A stretch of DNA of 64,000 bases, from positions 1-64,000 of the forward strand of contig NZ_JAMGBG010000103.1 in the NCBI RefSeq assembly GCF_023516595.1. The letters are read 5' to 3'. The DNA is from Streptomyces neyagawaensis (lineage in GTDB: Bacteria; Actinomycetota; Actinomycetes; Streptomycetales; Streptomycetaceae). Shown here piece by piece: positions 57,735-64,000 of this stretch. The stretch's first letter is position 1. Each line of letters begins with the position of its first letter. The translations under genes and the position numbers were made by a program. The notes under the pieces were generated by a model. That model made no database searches, was not told the origin of the DNA, and saw only the letters and a program-made list of their open reading frames with translations.

Positions 57735-58769
57735 TCAGACGACACGAACGCCGAACTGGAAGGAACCGATGGTGTCCATCGACTCGTAGCGGACGACCTT
57801 GCCCGGGTAGGGGGCGTGGATGACCGTGTTGTTGCCGGCGTAGAGGCCGACGTGGCCCAGGTTGTTGAAGAACACCAGGTCGCCCGGCATCAGCTGGTCG
57901 CGACCGATCTTCGTGCCGTCGTTCTGCTGGGTGTACGTGGTCCGGGAGATCGACACACCGGCCTGCGCGTACGCCCACTGCGTGAGGCCGGAGCAGTCGT
58001 AGGAGTTGGGGCCGCTGCCACCGGAGACATACGGCTTGCCGAGCTGAGTGTCGGCGGCGGCCAGCGCGGCGGCGGCGCGGTCGGAGGCGGGGACGTCCTT
58101 GCCGAGTTCGACGCGCTCGCCGGCGTCGCGGCTGGCGCGCTGCTCGTCCTCGGCGAGGTCGGCCCGCTCCTGGGCGGTGAGGCTGTTGAGGAGCTTCTGC
58201 GCCGCGGCGAGCTTGTTCTGGTATTCCTTCTTCTTCTTGCCCAGGGTCTCGCGGGTCTCGGCGAGGTCCTCGAGCTTCTCGGCCGCCTCCTGGCGCTGCT
58301 GGGCGAGCGCCCGCTGCTTCTCCTGGATCTTCTTCAGCTGCTCGACCTGCTGGCCGCTCAACTGGTCCAGGGTGGCGGCCTTGTCCAGGTAGTCGTCGGG
58401 GTCGGCGGAGAGGAACAGCTGGATCGAGGAGTCGATGCCACCCGTGCGGTACTGGGCGCTGGCCGCCTGGCCTATGCCCTCGCGCAGCTCGTTGAGCTCC
58501 TCCTGGCCGCGGGCGACGTTGTCCTGGATGGTGGAGATCTCCTTCTGGAGCTTCTCCTGCTTCTCCTTGGCCCCGTTGTACTTGTCGGTGGCCCGGCCCG
58601 CGTCCTCGTAGAGCGCGTCGACCTTGGCCTTGACCTCTTCCTTGCTCGGCTTGTCGCTGGGGGCGGCGTTGGCCGCCTGCGAGGTCAGTGCCACGGCAGC
58701 GGCGGCGGCGGTGGTGAGCACGCTCACTCGCGCACGGCTCGGCTGCTTGGGTCGACGGTGGGACGCCAC
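57735..58769 (-). CDS. NlpC/P60 peptidoglycan endopeptidase with coiled coil (RipA-like), copy 2
   Basis: A 344-residue secreted hydrolase with the same architecture as its neighbour: signal peptide to about 36 (LTSQAANAAPS), coiled coil about 40-205, NlpC/P60 domain with C259 in SYDCSGLTQWAYAQAG, NLGHVGLYAGNN and TVIHAPYPGKVVRYE. Shared positions and C-terminal HAPYPG motif point to duplication, while the sequences have diverged considerably. AAGGAG lies ten nt before GTG 58769. Its promoter region carries a direct repeat that could bind MtrA. Confidence 0.94.
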   Translation of the reverse strand: MASHRRPKQPSRARVSVLTTAAAAAVALTSQAANAAPSDKPSKEEVKAKVDALYEDAGRATDKYNGAKEKQEKLQKEISTIQDNVARGQEELNELREGIGQAASAQYRTGGIDSSIQLFLSADPDDYLDKAATLDQLSGQQVEQLKKIQEKQRALAQQRQEAAEKLEDLAETRETLGKKKKEYQNKLAAAQKLLNSLTAQERADLAEDEQRASRDAGERVELGKDVPASDRAAAALAAADTQLGKPYVSGGSGPNSYDCSGLTQWAYAQAGVSISRTTYTQQNDGTKIGRDQLMPGDLVFFNNLGHVGLYAGNNTVIHAPYPGKVVRYESMDTIGSFQFGVRVV

Positions 58770-58854
58770 GGTAGGTGAACTCCTTCTTGTGAGCGATCGC
58801 CCGCCCGAAGGGGGACCGGCGGCAACGATCACCCGTCCAGAGGTTTGAGCCCAG

Positions 58855-58884
58855 ACCCTAGTGACCTAACGGTGATCACTTCAA
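58855..58884 (-). promoter_or_regulatory. Promoter of NlpC/P60 copy 2 with an overlapping direct repeat
   Basis: On the minus strand TTGAAG (58884-58879) and TAGGGT (58860-58855) are spaced by 18 nt. Inside the spacer, on the plus strand, GTGACC (58861) and GTGATC (58872) form a direct repeat with an 11-nt period, the geometry of response-regulator half-sites. 58890-58980 is unusually A/T-rich for this genome and carries no gene. Confidence 0.55.
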
Positions 58885-59034
58885 ATCCCACACAGCAAAA
58901 ATCCCCTCCCCCGGCGCACTATTTACACTCAACACACATGCAGTAATGCTCGATTGACGCTACGTTGCGCAACAGTTCCGTCAATTCGGTCATACCGGCC
59001 GTATGTTGCGGTTGGTGCGGACGGGGCCGAAGGG

Positions 59035-60378
59035 TCAGGAAAGCCGTTTCAGGAGCACCGCCGACGCCACCGGCCTCGCGCCCGCCTTGGCGACGCCGTC
59101 GGCCACCTCGCGGTCGGTGGAGGCGACGATGACCGGCCGCCCCGGCGGTTCGGCGCGCACCAGCTGCCGGATCAACTCGTCGGCGGTGACGCCGGGCTTG
59201 GAGAACAGCACCCGCACCCCGCGCGGCGGCGCGAGCAGCACGGGCGCGGCCAGCTCCGCCCCGTCGAAGACACAGGTGACCTCGGCGCCGGTCTGCGCGG
59301 CCAGCTGCGACAGCTGCCCGAGGAGCCGCAACCGCTGCTTCTCCAGGGGCATCTGCGGATAGCCGGTCTTGGTGACGTTGTAGCCGTCGACCACGAGGTG
59401 GGCCTGCGGCAGCGCCAGCAACTGGTCCAGGATCGCCGGGTCGTTCTCGGACAGCGCGCGGGCGGCGATGTCCTTCGGCGTCATCCGCCCCGGCTCGACG
59501 GCGTCGACGGTCTCGGCGGGCCGCACGGACACCGGCGGCAGCGCCAGCTCCCGTCTGAGGCCCTGAGCTGCGTCCAGCACGGTGTCCAGCAGCAGCCGTA
59601 CGCGCATGTCCTCGACGCTGCGCCCCTCGCGGGCCGCCCGCCGTGTGGCCTCCAGGGCGGCCTCCGCCTCGCCGAGCCGGGCCTTCAGCCGCCGGGTCTC
59701 GCTCTCGGCGGCGGACACCTGGGCGTGGCTCTCGGCGCGCAGGGCCTCCATCTCGGCGTTCTGCTTGCGCAGGGCGGCCTCGCCGCGCTTGACGTCGCTG
59801 AGGGCCGCCCGGAGCTTGCGGTGCAGGGAGTCGGCGTCCTTCTTGGCCGATTCCAGCTCTTGGCGCAGCCGTTCGGTCTCGGCCTTCGTGTGGTCGCGGG
59901 CCTCCGCGAGCTGCTCGCGCAGCCGCTCCAGTTCGGCGCGGCTCTCCTCGTCGGCCCGCTCGGCGTCCGCCCGCAGGGCCTCCTCGCCGGCCGCGGCGAC
60001 CAGCTTCACCCAGCCCGTGGGGCGCAGGACGTACGCGGCGGCCGCCACGTCCAGCGGGTCGGCGGCCGGTGGCGGGGCTCCCGTGTCCAGGGCGCCGGCC
60101 AGTTCCGGGTGGGCCTCTCGGAACCGCTCCGCGATCCGCTGTCTGAAAAGCGTGTCGCCCTCGACCGCGGCCGCCATGGCGTTGCCCGCGAACTTCACCC
60201 GGCGGTTCGGGGCGAACCGGGCGTACTGCCGGAGCTGCGCGGGCAGTTCGGCGACGGTCAGGCCGCCGAACCCGTCCGACACGATCTGTACGACACGCCG
60301 GCGCACGCCTTCGGGCAGCGGACGGTCGAGCACCTCAGCGGCGCCGTCGCCCGGCCCCCCGCCTGCGGTCTCCACCAT
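59035..60378 (-). CDS. Coiled-coil protein with C-terminal NYN/PIN nuclease-like domain (YacP-type)
   Basis: A 447-residue protein. Residues 25-140 are an N-terminal globular part (GGLTVAELPAQLRQYARFAP), 140-265 a long Ala/Glu/Arg-rich coiled coil, and 305-447 an NYN/PIN domain with the conserved acidic entry LVVDGYNVTKTGYPQ, TCVFDGAEL and VIVASTDREVADGV. NYN proteins of YacP type are thought to be RNases acting on rRNA or mRNA. The ATG at 60378 is used. A small zinc-ribbon protein gene follows upstream on the same strand, 67 nt away. Confidence 0.9.
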   Translation of the reverse strand: MVETAGGGPGDGAAEVLDRPLPEGVRRRVVQIVSDGFGGLTVAELPAQLRQYARFAPNRRVKFAGNAMAAAVEGDTLFRQRIAERFREAHPELAGALDTGAPPPAADPLDVAAAAYVLRPTGWVKLVAAAGEEALRADAERADEESRAELERLREQLAEARDHTKAETERLRQELESAKKDADSLHRKLRAALSDVKRGEAALRKQNAEMEALRAESHAQVSAAESETRRLKARLGEAEAALEATRRAAREGRSVEDMRVRLLLDTVLDAAQGLRRELALPPVSVRPAETVDAVEPGRMTPKDIAARALSENDPAILDQLLALPQAHLVVDGYNVTKTGYPQMPLEKQRLRLLGQLSQLAAQTGAEVTCVFDGAELAAPVLLAPPRGVRVLFSKPGVTADELIRQLVRAEPPGRPVIVASTDREVADGVAKAGARPVASAVLLKRLS

Positions 60379-60445
60379 CCGTCACACCCCATTTCCATGC
60401 GGGCCCCTCAGCCGCTCCCGACTCGCGCGAGCGGGGCCCACGTCC

Positions 60446-60685
60446 TCAGGAGCCGGCGCCCGGCCTGTCCACGAGTTCCACCTGGTCCACGGCGTTGCAC
60501 CAGCGGCAGCGGACCGACTCGATGGTCTCACTGACCACCTCGCGCTCCTCGACCTTCGGCTCCCCCGCGAGGTCCAGGTGAACGTACTCGACGACCTTGG
60601 ACGAGCGGGTCACGTCGAACCGCGTGAGGTTGCCGCAGAGGGTGCAGCGCCAGCGGGTCGTGGCCGTCGGCAGGGGAACCGTCAT
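60446..60685 (-). CDS. Small zinc-ribbon protein
   Basis: A 79-residue protein with two Cys pairs, CTLCGN and CRWCNA, 40 residues apart, forming a likely zinc ribbon, and a beta-rich middle (SSKVVEYVHLDLAGEPKVEE). No other domain. It precedes the NYN-domain gene and may be cotranscribed. Function unknown; it is a conserved hypothetical in Streptomyces as far as I recall. Confidence 0.85.
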   Translation of the reverse strand: MTVPLPTATTRWRCTLCGNLTRFDVTRSSKVVEYVHLDLAGEPKVEEREVVSETIESVRCRWCNAVDQVELVDRPGAGS

Positions 60686-60876
60686 CGTGGCTGCTCTTCC
60701 TTCTTCCAGTCTCCGTGATGCGCGCGCCGGTCTCCCGGTGCGTGTGGCTCGTAACCCTACGGCCTGACCGGTACTCGCCGCCCGTCCGCCCGGGGAGTGC
60801 CTCCGGCGGTGAGGACGAACCCCCTCGGCGGCGAGGCGGTCTGTGCGGGTGGGTCCCGTTACGTCATGCTCTGCTC

Positions 60877-61653
60877 ATGATCGGCAAGTGGAGCGCACAT
60901 GTTTTCGGGGCCCGGTCCGGCTCCGGGGCGGGGCAGCCGCTGGAGCGGACCGTGCGGAACGAGTCGGCGCCGGTGACGTACGGGCTGATCGCCGCCTGCT
61001 GTCTGGTCTTCCTGATCGGTCCGGCCGCGGGCCTGAACCCCGTGTACGGCGCCGGGGACGAGCTGCTCGCCGCTCAGCGGGCCTATTTCCGCCGCTGGGG
61101 TGTCGTACCGGTCGAACTCTTCGCCGGCACGCCCCGCGCGGTCCTCACGCCCTTCACGGCCCTCTTCGTGCACGGCAGCTGGCTGCACCTGCTGGGAAAC
61201 ATGCTGTTCCTGTTCGTCTTCGGGGCGATGGTCGAGGAACGCATGGGCCATGTGGAGTTCGCCCTCTTCTACCTGGGCTGCGGGTACCTCGCCCTGGTGG
61301 CGTACGCGGTGGCGCACGCCGGGTCGCAGCAGTCGCTGGTGGGCGCGTCCGGGGCGATCTCCGCCGTCCTCGGCGCGTTCCTCTTCCTGTTTCCCGGAGC
61401 GCGGGTGACGAGCCTGTTCCCGTTCCTGTTCTTCCTGCCGCTGCGCTTCCCGGCGTGGGTGACCCTGCCGTTCTGGGTGACCCTGCAGTGGCTGGCCGCG
61501 CGTCGGGAGACGTCCGGGCCGGGGGTCGCCTATTTGGCGCACCTGGTCGGGTTCGGACTGGGGTTCGTCTACGCGTGGGGGCGTTATGGACGGAGGACTA
61601 GAGTGACAGCGAATGCCCCCGCTCCGGCCCCCGAGGGAGAACACCAGCCGTGA
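60877..61653 (+). CDS. Rhomboid family intramembrane serine protease
   Basis: A 258-residue membrane protein with six helices. The catalytic dyad is S158 in VGASGAISAVLGA and H223 in YLAHLVGFGLGF; the family HGSWLHLLGNMLFLFVFG motif is at 99-116. Rhomboids cleave transmembrane substrates inside the membrane; no substrate is evident. ATG 60877 is the chosen start. The stop overlaps the start of the Lrp-type gene. Confidence 0.93.
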   Translation: MIGKWSAHVFGARSGSGAGQPLERTVRNESAPVTYGLIAACCLVFLIGPAAGLNPVYGAGDELLAAQRAYFRRWGVVPVELFAGTPRAVLTPFTALFVHGSWLHLLGNMLFLFVFGAMVEERMGHVEFALFYLGCGYLALVAYAVAHAGSQQSLVGASGAISAVLGAFLFLFPGARVTSLFPFLFFLPLRFPAWVTLPFWVTLQWLAARRETSGPGVAYLAHLVGFGLGFVYAWGRYGRRTRVTANAPAPAPEGEHQP

Positions 61654-61931
61654 TCACCGCGATCGTGCTCATCAAGACCAGCGTGGACCGGATCCCGGAG
61701 ATCGCGGAGTCGATCGCCGCGATCGAGTCGGTGACCGAGGTGTTCTCGGTGACCGGTACGTACGATCTGGTCGCCATGGTCCGGGTCAAGGCCCATGAGG
61801 ACCTCGCCGAGGTGATCCCCGGGCGCATCAGCAAGATCCCGGGGGTGCAGGGGACGGACACGCACGTGGCGTTCCGGACGTACTCGCAGCACGACCTGGA
61901 GGCCGCGTTCGCCATCGGCCTGGACGGCTGA
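61650..61931 (+). CDS. Stand-alone Lrp/AsnC ligand-binding (RAM) domain protein
   Basis: A 93-residue protein consisting only of the RAM ligand-binding domain of the Lrp/AsnC family (IVLIKTSVDRIPEIAESIAA, EVFSVTGTYDLVAMVRVKAH), without a helix-turn-helix. Such domains may bind amino acids and oligomerise with, or modulate, true Lrp regulators. GTG 61650 overlaps the rhomboid stop (GTGA) and the two are coupled. A near-perfect terminator follows. Confidence 0.92.
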   Translation: MITAIVLIKTSVDRIPEIAESIAAIESVTEVFSVTGTYDLVAMVRVKAHEDLAEVIPGRISKIPGVQGTDTHVAFRTYSQHDLEAAFAIGLDG

Positions 61932-61960
61932 CCAGGGCCGACGAGGGCCGCACAGACGCC

Positions 61961-61998
61961 ACGCGGCGGGCCCCCTCCGAGGAGGGGGCCCGCCGCGT
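61961..61998. terminator. Bidirectional terminator after the rhomboid operon
   Basis: 18-bp perfect arms (61961-61978, 61981-61998) around a minimal centre, between the Lrp-type gene and the convergent small secreted protein gene. Confidence 0.85.
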
Positions 61999-62065
61999 CG
62001 AGCTGCCGAAGGGCCTCTACGGCCGTCCGGCGATCAGCCGGGAAAGCCGGGAATCGTCTCCCGGG

Positions 62066-62473
62066 TCACTTCCAGCACCACTTCTTGATCGACTTGTAGG
62101 CGCCGATGTCCGGATCGGTCGACCCGCGCATCCCGGTCTTGCGCACGATCTGACGGTCATTGTCCCGGCTGTCCTTGCCGTACCACGTCTTGGTGGTCCG
62201 GTTCCACGTCGAACGGGGCAGCCGCTTGCGGGTGGGATGGTCGGCGTACGGCGGCACCCACGCGCCCCTGCCGCACTTGTAGTCGGCCACCGCGTTCACC
62301 TTGTAGTACGTCATGGTGTGCTTGTAGTTCTTGGCGTCCCACAGGCACAGCGACCCCTTCGGCTTGCAGTCGCCCATGGCGGCCTCGGCCGAGTCCGCCT
62401 GGATCCCGCCCGCCAGCACCAAGCCCACCGTCATGGTGGAGGCGATCGCGAGCCCCTTCATCCCATGCTTCAT
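62066..62473 (-). CDS. Small secreted basic protein, peptidase inhibitor I36-like
   Basis: A 135-residue exported protein with a cleavable signal to about residue 31 (GLVLAGGIQADSAEA). The mature part is rich in Lys, Arg, Trp and Tyr with four Cys (DCKPKGSLCLWDA, YKCGRG, KKWCWK), which can form two disulfides. The CxxxGSLCLW element resembles the start of Streptomyces SMI-type metalloproteinase inhibitors (I36). The homology is weak, so inhibitor activity is a hypothesis. Confidence 0.75.
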   Translation of the reverse strand: MKHGMKGLAIASTMTVGLVLAGGIQADSAEAAMGDCKPKGSLCLWDAKNYKHTMTYYKVNAVADYKCGRGAWVPPYADHPTRKRLPRSTWNRTTKTWYGKDSRDNDRQIVRKTGMRGSTDPDIGAYKSIKKWCWK

Positions 62474-62582
62474 CCGTACTCCCCGTAGTGAGCGGCCGCG
62501 AAGACCGACCGCTCACTCACCTTAGGCAGCCCCCCTCAGCCCCGAACAGTTGTCCTTTGGGGCAGGGTGGCAACAGGGGACG

Positions 62583-63953
62583 TCAGGTGGCGGGGACGCA
62601 ACGGCCGTCCTCGGTGCGGTAGTTCCACCGGGCACCGTCCCGGACGAGTTCCCTGACCGCGCCCACGAACCGCTCGACGTGCTCGTCGGGCGTGCCGGCG
62701 CCGAAGCTGACCCGGATCGCGTTGAGGGACTTCTCGCCCGGCGCGGCCTCGGGCGCGCCGCACTCCCCCTGGGTGTGCGGGTCGCTGCCCAGCAGGGTGC
62801 GGACCAGCGGGTGGGCGCAGAACAGGCCGTCACGGACGCCGATGCCGTACTCGGCGGACAGGGCCGCCGCGAAGTGGGAGCTGTTCCAGCCGTCGACGAC
62901 GAAGGAGATGACGCCGACCCGGGGGGCGTCGTCGCCGAACAGGGAGAGCACCCGGACCTCCGGCACCTCGGCGAGCCCGGCGCGGACCGTGTCGATCAGG
63001 TGCCGTTCACGGGCGACGAGGGTGTCGAACCCGGCCTCGGTGAGGGCCTTGCAGGCGGAGGCGATGGCGTACGCGCCGATGACGTTGGGCGAGCCGGCCT
63101 CGTGGCGCGCGGCGGTCTCGTGCCACTCGACGTCCACGCCCCCGTCCGTCCGCCGGGTCACCTTGCGGGAGGCACCGCCGCCCGCGAGGTACGGGTCCGC
63201 CTCCCGCAGCCAGTCGGCGCGTCCGGCGAGGACGCCGGAGCCGAACGGCGCGTACAGCTTGTGCCCGGAGAAGGCGACCCAGTCGACGTCCAGGTCCCGC
63301 ACGGAGACGGGGTGGTGGGGTGCGAGCTGCGCGGCGTCGAGCACGATCCGCGCGGCGTGCGCGTGCGCGGCGGCGGCCAGTTCACGCACCGGCCAGATCT
63401 CACCGGTGACGTTGGAGGCGCCGGTGACGCAGACCAGTGCCGGGCCGTGGGGGTCCCGGTCGGCGAGGGCGCGCTCCAGCGTGGCGACGGCCTCGGCGGG
63501 CGTCCGGGGCGCGTCCAGATAGGTCACGCGGGAGTCCTGCCAGGGCAGCAGCGAGGCGTGATGCTCGGTCTCGAACACGAAGACCTGGCAGTCGGCGGGC
63601 AGGGCCGCGGCGAGGAGGTTCAGCGAGTCGGTGGTGGACCGGGTGAAGACCAGCTGGTCGTCCTCCCGGCAGTCGAGGAACTCGGCGACGGTGCGGCGGG
63701 CGTTCTCGAAGAGGTCCGTCGACAGCTGCGACAGATACCCGGCGCCCCGGTGCACGCTGCCGTAGTACGGCGCGTACGCGGCCACGTCGTCCCAGACCCG
63801 CTGGAGCGCGGGGGCGCTGGCGGCGTAGTCGAGCGCGGCGTAGGTGACCTCGCCGCCGGTGACCAGCGGGACGGTGACATCCCTGCCGAGAACGGACAGC
63901 GGGGCACAAACGGACTGGTCGGCGGCAAGGCTGGAGACGCTGGAGACAGACAT
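62583..63953 (-). CDS. PLP-dependent class V aminotransferase family enzyme
   Basis: A 456-residue cysteine desulfurase/selenocysteine lyase-type fold enzyme. YAALDYAASAP, TRSTTDSLNLLAAAL, FVFETEHHASLLPWQ, IVLDAAQLAPHHPV and the PLP lysine K232 in FSGHKLYAPFGSG are present. The C-terminal domain has NAIRVSFGAGTPDEHVERFV. Cysteines lie at 361-region FCAHPL, but the mobile catalytic Cys loop of group II desulfurases cannot be assigned with confidence, so the reaction is uncertain. GGGAG six nt before ATG 63953. Confidence 0.9.
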   Translation of the reverse strand: MSVSSVSSLAADQSVCAPLSVLGRDVTVPLVTGGEVTYAALDYAASAPALQRVWDDVAAYAPYYGSVHRGAGYLSQLSTDLFENARRTVAEFLDCREDDQLVFTRSTTDSLNLLAAALPADCQVFVFETEHHASLLPWQDSRVTYLDAPRTPAEAVATLERALADRDPHGPALVCVTGASNVTGEIWPVRELAAAAHAHAARIVLDAAQLAPHHPVSVRDLDVDWVAFSGHKLYAPFGSGVLAGRADWLREADPYLAGGGASRKVTRRTDGGVDVEWHETAARHEAGSPNVIGAYAIASACKALTEAGFDTLVARERHLIDTVRAGLAEVPEVRVLSLFGDDAPRVGVISFVVDGWNSSHFAAALSAEYGIGVRDGLFCAHPLVRTLLGSDPHTQGECGAPEAAPGEKSLNAIRVSFGAGTPDEHVERFVGAVRELVRDGARWNYRTEDGRCVPAT

Positions 63954-64000
63954 GGGGAACTCCCGTGAGAGGGCATGCCGAAGAAGGGCACACCGAAGGA

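Noticed and set aside
63954..64000. Cys-containing leader ORF upstream of the class V enzyme
   Set aside because: The frame does not terminate before the gene; it runs about 197 codons as a shadow, so it is not a leader peptide.

Overview
The window is a very GC-rich stretch of chromosome from a Streptomyces or a close relative. The signs are the codon use, GTG/TTG starts, apparently leaderless genes, actinobacterial families (DUF3040, YhgE/Pip, SAV_6107-type HEPN, CU044_5270, Rv2175c) and the gene order. From memory, unverified, the order resembles the S. coelicolor core around SCO2090-SCO2140 and shares many anchors with the mycobacterial Rv2163c-Rv2190c region. No tRNA, rRNA, CRISPR array, prophage or intact insertion sequence was seen.

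Layout. 1-1830: the start of the division cluster (ftsI, ftsL, rsmH) on the minus strand. 2250-7894: carbonic anhydrase and a tightly overlapped MoxR ATPase-DUF58-transglutaminase operon. 8140-16175: DUF3040 protein, methyltransferase, a HEPN protein divergent from an ABC-like ATPase/YhgE-Pip/TetR operon with a palindromic operator, and a CrtI-like oxidoreductase. 16186-25496: one-carbon and thiamine block (metF, thiE, a TPP riboswitch with thiO-thiS-thiG) interleaved with an Rv2175c-type DNA-binding protein and a PASTA Ser/Thr kinase. 25770-28443: deoxyribonuclease IV, a molybdopterin oxidoreductase, and an iron pair (bfr, bfd), each with a candidate iron box. 28529-32105: aromatic block with class II DAHP synthase divergent from a trpE-trpG fusion preceded by a Trp-Trp-Trp leader peptide and attenuator. 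32236-38123: phosphofructokinase, NarL/DesK-type two-component pair, PlsC acyltransferase, esterase and membrane protein. 38427-41714: ECF sigma factor with a translationally overlapped membrane partner, and a divergent quinone oxidoreductase/MarR pair. 41842-47191: EEP phosphatase, glucokinase, a MITE-like palindrome, DUF5304, ArsA-like ATPase, SRPBCC protein, metallophosphoesterase. 47498-53633: FadD15-like acyl-CoA ligase, secreted cholesterol oxidase, PimB'-like GT4 and GT87 glycosyltransferases. 53657-63953: imine-reductase-like enzyme divergent from an HxlR regulator, HExxH lipoprotein, two NlpC/P60 hydrolases, NYN-domain protein, zinc ribbon, rhomboid protease, Lrp-type sensor domain, small secreted basic protein and a class V PLP enzyme.

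How the parts fit. Most of the window is housekeeping: septum formation, cell-wall remodelling, cofactors, glycolysis entry (glucokinase, phosphofructokinase) and aromatic amino acids. The most informative regulation is visible in the DNA itself: the trp attenuator, the TPP riboswitch, two iron boxes, and several regulator/operator pairs (TetR, MarR, HxlR). The accessory signals are non-coding: tandem repeats, three dispersed copies of an intergenic element and a 164-bp near-palindrome upstream of glucokinase. I found no convincing new defence or mobile system.
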